This document shows positions 19,681-24,396 of a stretch of DNA of 24,396 nucleotides, piece by piece. The DNA lies in assembly GCA_013054445.1 (NCBI GenBank), contig JAAMPI010000851.1, positions 1 through 24,396 of the forward strand, given 5' to 3'. Each line of letters opens with the position of its first letter. The stretch's first letter is position 1. The translations under genes were made by a program, and so were the position numbers. This DNA is from Cudoniella acicularis (Eukaryota; Ascomycota; Leotiomycetes; Helotiales; Helotiaceae). The notes beneath the pieces were generated by a model. It had not been told where the DNA came from. It saw nothing but the letters and a program-made list of their open reading frames with translations, and ran no database searches.

Positions 19681-21968
19681 CTACTCCTTACCATGTCCTT
19701 TCTTAACACTTTTCCACTCCAACCCACAAGCTGCAACCAACGCAGCAATCGCGCAAGCTGCAGTAACCCAAAAAGTACCCTTTAACCCATCAACATAAGC
19801 TTGCAGAACAACATCCAGGGCACCCTGCTGATTCATCGATGCTAGCAGTGAGCGAATCTCCGTGGCGCCGCTTTGTAAGAACACGTGTGCGTCGAGTTGA
19901 GGGGCGTTGATTTCGATACCTTTAAGGAGTCCATTCTGGAAGAGAGTCTGAGAGATCGGGATAAAGAGGGAGCCGCCAAGGGTCATGAAGAATGAGACAC
20001 ATGATATTGCCACAGGGACTCTTTTAAGTGGTAGAACGGTTTGCACTACAATAATGCCGCCTTCGAATCCCACGCCAACACCGAGGCCTGCGAGGACTTG
20101 ATAGCCAAAGATTCGCCCAAAGGAACTTGTGATAGAAAGGGTAGTAAGAAGACCAGCGCCGATAGAGAACAGTGCCATACAGAAGAGCATAAGTGGCGTA
20201 TAGTATCCTGTAGCTGAAATCAAGGCCCCAGTACCAGTCGATGACACGGTACAGGAGATTAACAGAGGCAACATTTGAATACCTGCATGAAGGGCTGTAG
20301 ATCCCTTGACGCTCTGAAAATAGACAGCGAGATAGAAGGTCAGTGAGAAGAAGCCTGCTCCAAAAAAGCCGGCAAATATGAACGCGCAGAGGGTATTTCG
20401 ATTCTGGAAGAGGTAAGGCGGAAGCGTGCCTTTGTCTCCGAGCTTAATCTGCGAGTAAACAAAGACAATAGTTAGACAGCCAGCGCCAACGAACAGTCCG
20501 ACAATGCGCGAACTGTTCCAAGGATAGGTCGAGCCACCCCATTGTAGAGGCAGGAGCAAGCAGATGATAGCGGGAATAAGAATCGAGGCTCCGATAAGAT
20601 CAAGCTTCATAATTCTTTGCCGGACAGAGAGGTGATCAGGATTGTCATCACGGTGGATGTCAAGTATGAAGGCAATAACAATGATTGAAAAGGCGCCAAT
20701 TGGGAGGCTGTCAAGAATTAGTCGTCACAATTGTGGATAAAAAGTTGTGAAACTTGGCTAACTTACTTGATATAGAAACACCATCGCCAGGAAATCCGAT
20801 CGCTGTTCTCGAGTCAGTAGTTATTTTAAGGGGGTAAGGTGCTTCGGAGAACTTGCGTAAAGACGCCTCCAAGTAATGGTCCCGCAACCGATGCAATACC
20901 CCACATGCTGCTAATAATACCCATTGCAGCAGGCCTCTTGCGCAGTGGCACTTCTCAAGTCAGTTCAACATATTCCACTCAGCGCTTGAAAGGCGGAGCT
21001 CTTGTTAAGAGGTATTGTGGAGTTTGCGAGCCAAATCATGATGCCGGCTAAGGGGAGACTCACAGCAGTACACGACGATGACAATAGAACCTGTGAAAAG
21101 ACCTCCAACCCCAGCTCCTGCAATGGCTCTGCCAACGATCAAAGCATTGCTGCTAGGTGCTATAGCACAAACCAAGGAGCTATATGTTGAAAAGTGAGCA
21201 TATGTCAAAGATAAAGGAGGGGAGTTCCCGACCCAAGCTCGAAGATGGCAATAGCGGTAAGGAATGTGTATTTGATCTCAAAACCCTATTAGCTGACCCT
21301 CTGTATTTTCCTTTTTGAAAAGCCTCACGCTGAAACTAGAGTATATTCTTCCAAAACTTGGCTGCAATGCTGCTTTTGTGAGCAAGTAGCTTGAACCGTA
21401 CCTGTAGAAGTCAGCAACTGACAAGCAAAGAATGCTCAAGAGAGATGAAGCGTTTCCAGTTGGCACGAGAGAAGTGTTGGAATAAGGACACGGGTAGTTA
21501 GAGCAGAAGGGAGACTTACCATCCGATATCATCGACACTATGGAAACGATCTGTGATCTTGGGAATCGCAGTTGAGATGATCGTTTGATCCAGGGCTACG
21601 AGGAACACCGCGAGACACAGAGCCGCAATAATAGTGGCGAGTTTGAGACCTTGAGGGTACTTGGGACTTTCATTATTGATTTGCTCGCCACCTGGCTTTT
21701 CCCGAGTAAGCTCGTAGGGTTCTCCTAGCGATGTGGTAGTAGAGGGCTCCTTGTGATCGAGCTCGTTATCCATTTCGGTTATACACATCGCTTCCTCTTC
21801 TATTTCTCCTAACGACATGGTAGCAGATGGCTCCTCGGGATTGAGATTGAGCTCGTTATCGATCTTGGTTATCTCCATCTCTCCATTCTCTGGGTCTGGA
21901 TCTTGTGATGCTGTGATGGGAGTCCGCTTCGATTCGTTTGCGGCAGGGACGCGATCTTTGGTCTTCAA
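19681..21968 (-). CDS. MFS exporter, DHA2 / 14-TMS drug-efflux type, seven exons
   Basis: Exons 21968-21520, 21401-21329, 21276-21233, 21179-21064, 20950-20853, 20807-20767 and 20707-19681 join in phase and give 615 residues. Introns are 118, 52, 53, 113, 45 and 59 nt. The fourth exon's [14 protein letters not shown], the fifth's [12 protein letters not shown] and the sixth's WRWCFYI, completed to INLPIG across the last intron, are classic for this family. Transmembrane helix 1 (about 107-135) contains [11 protein letters not shown]. The protein should pump small hydrophobic molecules outward across the plasma membrane by proton antiport. The cytosolic N-tail (1-105) is acidic and contains an internal duplication. 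The GTCGGG donor of intron 3 and the CGAG acceptor of intron 5 are unusual, but they restore conserved motifs exactly. The gene diverges from the UstYa-like pseudogene. Confidence 0.88.
21720..21875 (-). repeat. Internal duplication in the MFS N-terminal tail
   Basis: Residues 32-55 and 62-83 of the transporter are related copies sharing T-(K/E)-(I/M)-DNEL, EPS-(A/T)-T and SLGE. The underlying DNA is also similar (GAGCTCGTTATC on the plus strand in both), so this is a fairly recent in-frame duplication. Both copies lie in the cytosolic tail before the first membrane helix. Confidence 0.75.
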
Positions 21969-22819
21969 TCGACCTTGTCCTGAGTCAAAGAAGCCGACTC
22001 AGCCGCTCTACCTTAAATATGGGAAGTCACGGGCCATCAGGGTACCACCCTTGTAAGATGTAAATCTTCATTATTTCGCATATAAAGATTTACCAAATCC
22101 TGTTTCCTCTTTTACGGCGTCGGGTGTGTTAGTGCGTCTTCCATGCACGAAGTCGAATGACGAACTATGCAGTCAGATTCACACATTTCGTGCTACCTTC
22201 TGCTTTCGCGCCGGCCCACCTCGTCGAGAATGCCGAGGGTAGGCATGTATCTGAACCCTGCATCACGCTGCCAGTGAGCGACGTTGGATAAGCTTATGCT
22301 AGAGTTGGTTGGGCCCCCACATTCTTGCTTGACGTGCATTCAAGCTTTTGCTTGTGGTGCATTAGCCTAATATAGGAATATGTTTCAGCTTTTCTTATCG
22401 TCGAGTGAGCATTAGATAGAAATCTACGTTAGTCGTCACTACTCTATAGAAATGACGGTGTGATACGTGCAGGGAAGCAGAGTGGAATTACCTTTCCCTT
22501 GTCAGCTACGCTCCATACTGATCTAGAGGCAAGACTAGCTGTTAGCCCTAGTAGGAGACTTAGTCCAGACTGGATTGGCTCCGCGCATTATCTCATGCAT
22601 GGATTCTGTTGCGTGCTGCAGAAAAATTGTCATACTGACGGCAGAGATCCACGGTTGTACTGTACACAGTCAAGCTTGAGGGGGAGTTGTACCGTAACAG
22701 CTTTATTAATCTTACGATACCGGCGCCAGCACTGTTCAAATTCGATTTAAGGACTTTACTATTTCGAAGAGACAGATATTTAAGGCCTTTACAATCAATA
22801 CAGTTGCAAAGTTTCTGTT
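21969..22819. other. Divergent intergenic region between exporter and UstYa-like pseudogene
   Basis: About 850 bp separate the two divergent starts. A 96-codon plus-strand frame at 22460-22750 has no recognisable motif. No precursor-peptide gene with repeated Lys-Arg-spaced cores was found here. Confidence 0.4.
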
Positions 22820-23846
22820 ATGTTTCCAAAGTTGAAGTATGAGAAGCTGGCAAGTGGAGACCATGAGGAAGCGGAGTCTTTTCTTCATTCTTCTTCTCGG
22901 GTTACCCGCAAAAGATCGGTTCCAACCTGATACTCATCCTCTTCATTTTGGTCGCTTCGAATACTGTTACTTGGTTCTTCTCTATTAGATATGAGATGAA
23001 AGTCTCCATCGATGCTTATACGCCTTGCGGTATGTTTTCAACGCTTGAAAAGCTTTGAATCATAGATACTGATTCCGTTTCCAGCTGGCTTCGAAAGAGA
23101 TTCAGTCGTTGTTTTGGATGGACATGACCCATATACCGATGCCAACGACACGTTCCGTGATCAGCTGTGGCTAGATATCAATGTCGATGACGGCATGATC
23201 GCTCTTCCTGACGAATACGTGGAGGAAATGGGCTTGCCAATATCTCAAAGGTTTCCATGGGATGATTCCAAGGGCATCTATTTGCTTCAGGCATATCACA
23301 ATATCCATTACGCTGTGAGTTTTCTATGACTATGTTCAAATGTCGAGCCTTGCTAACAATTTTCAAAGCGTTCCGTTTATATCTCTCTAATGGAATACCG
23401 CAAGGGTCTCTCGCAGACTCGAAACTACCATCATGTCCATTCATTGTCTAGATGCACTCCGCTACGATGTCATTTGCAATGCAGATGATATCCCAAGACA
23501 CACTACACCTGATCCTAGACCAGAAACTGGCCACGGACAGCTTCGTCAGTGTCGAAGTTGGGACAAGCTGAATGACTGGGCTAAGAAGTATAATGCTTGT
23601 TATAGATATATTCATGAATCAACTGGGAATTATCCTGAGATTCAGAGGTTTGTGTCGCGTCCTGAGGGTAGTCCGTACAGGAAGGAAGTTGACAAGTATT
23701 TTGTTGTTGATTATGATACTCCAAGGGGATCTGAAATTGTTCGTGTTTTAGAATTGAGTGGGATATGGATCACTGTTGAAAATGCAAAAATCTTCAGACA
23801 ATTCATTGTTCGGGTTTCTCGTTTTATGATAGTACGCGAAATATGA
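22820..23846 (+). pseudogene. UstYa-like (DUF3328) oxidase pseudogene
   Basis: ATG 22820 starts a typical UstYa N-terminus (MFPKLKYEKL). The membrane helix that follows (about 22931-22985) is one frame over, implying a lost base near 22910-22930. Exons 22820-23029, 23085-23314 and 23369 onward are separated by canonical 55- and 54-nt introns (GTATGT/CAG and GTGAGT/AAAG, the second with GCTAAC). The first metal/catalytic motif, normally HxxHC, reads HNIHY, so its Cys is lost. The second is split by a tandem CATT duplication (23438-23445), which moves HCLDALRYDVICNADD into another frame. CRSWDKLNDWA and ACYRY follow. Functional relatives are type-II membrane oxidases in secondary-metabolite and cyclic RiPP pathways. 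Three independent lesions argue for a pseudogene rather than one sequencing error. Confidence 0.8.
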
Positions 23847-24396
23847 GCACGTTTCAAAGCCCCAACTCATAGCCTCATGGCGGAAATATTTGTGAGAACA
23901 GTTTAGCATTCCTGTGATAGATCTCAGGAGACAAGATCTCTGTGAATGCTCTGTCAAGGCGATTAGACTTAGTTACGAACTGAACCAAGATGATTTTTGG
24001 GGGTGCTATATTTCATTGAAAACCTCAGAAAACTTCATTACCTTTCCTATAACCCCTCGCAATACGACTAAGGAATCTTTAGACCTTCACTCAGTCCTAT
24101 AAGACGCTTTTTTCATTATGTGATTTCTGGGCGGAGCAAATAGGAGAAGGTGTAGATCAAGATTGCCACACCTAGGGATGGCGTGGTCGGAGCACGTACT
24201 TCTCCAATCTGTATCGTCTCTGGGCATTCTGTACGTTGTACACTTGACTAATCATGGACAATTTTCAAGTTAAGAACAAAATTCATGTGTCTGTGAAAGA
24301 TCCTGAACTGAGCTGCAAATGAATGCGGTGGCTGTGATAATACTTCAGAGCTGTACCCCGACATGCCCTTACAAGGCCCTAAGGGGGTGGCCCAAA
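23847..24396. other. Right-end spacer, nothing recognised
   Basis: About 550 bp downstream of the UstYa-like remnant. Only short frames without motifs were seen. No RNA gene or repeat was recognised. A gene may begin beyond the right edge. Confidence 0.4.

Noticed and set aside
21005..21208. Separate short membrane protein
   Set aside because: It is one internal exon of the MFS exporter and joins its neighbours in phase.
21969..22819. RiPP precursor peptide beside the UstYa-like gene
   Set aside because: No frame shows repeated cores separated by Lys-Arg sites or a signal peptide.
23433..23846. Separate 137-residue UstYa-like gene starting at an internal ATG
   Set aside because: The ATG lies in a frame created by the CATT duplication; upstream exons of the same family show it is the 3' part of one broken gene.

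Overview
The window is nuclear DNA of a filamentous ascomycete (Pezizomycotina; the exact class cannot be fixed from sequence alone). The evidence is many short spliceosomal introns (about 45-130 nt, one of 206 nt, often with CTGAC- or CTAAC-like branch sites), an ascomycete-type laccase ending in DSG(I), a UstYa/DUF3328 gene, fungal C2H2 and DUF7580-like modules, and AT-rich gene-poor stretches. All exon joins were made by eye from frame, splice sites and family motifs.

Layout. 1-115: GGGTACCC-type low-complexity repeat. 314-2669 (-): five-exon laccase with all four copper motifs; a 71-bp minisatellite lies about 240 bp upstream of it. 3250-5500: no supportable gene. 5530-5766 (+): small coding-like remnant with an internal TGA, antisense to the 3' end of an F-box gene (5607-6990, -). 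7220-14825: the most interesting block. It holds a fungal gasdermin-like gene (-), a multidomain DUF7580-like/subtilisin (S8) protease (-) with an intact catalytic triad, and, across a 334-bp divergent promoter, a C2H2 zinc-finger protein whose C-terminus is a second gasdermin-like domain (+). 14998-15753 (-): unrecognised basic protein with two frame problems. 16230-17783 (-): intronless class A FAD monooxygenase with an Arg where the third FAD-motif glycine belongs. 17784-19680: AT-rich spacer with a 13-bp tandem repeat and a possible solo LTR. 19681-21968 (-): seven-exon DHA2-type MFS exporter. 22820-23846 (+): UstYa-like pseudogene with three lesions.

How the genes may work together. The central block resembles the known fungal regulated-cell-death arrangement in which a subtilisin-like protease activates a neighbouring gasdermin by cleavage (HET-Q1/HET-Q2 in Podospora). 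Here the protease appears to have two possible gasdermin-like clients. One lies downstream on the same strand. The other is fused behind zinc fingers and an acidic linker and starts next to the protease promoter. Both gasdermin frames carry a single-base shift at a homopolymer near the C-terminus, while the protease is intact. That suggests either a disarmed death module or assembly errors. The right-hand genes (FAD monooxygenase, exporter, broken UstYa oxidase) could be remains of a secondary-metabolite cluster, but no backbone gene or precursor peptide is visible.
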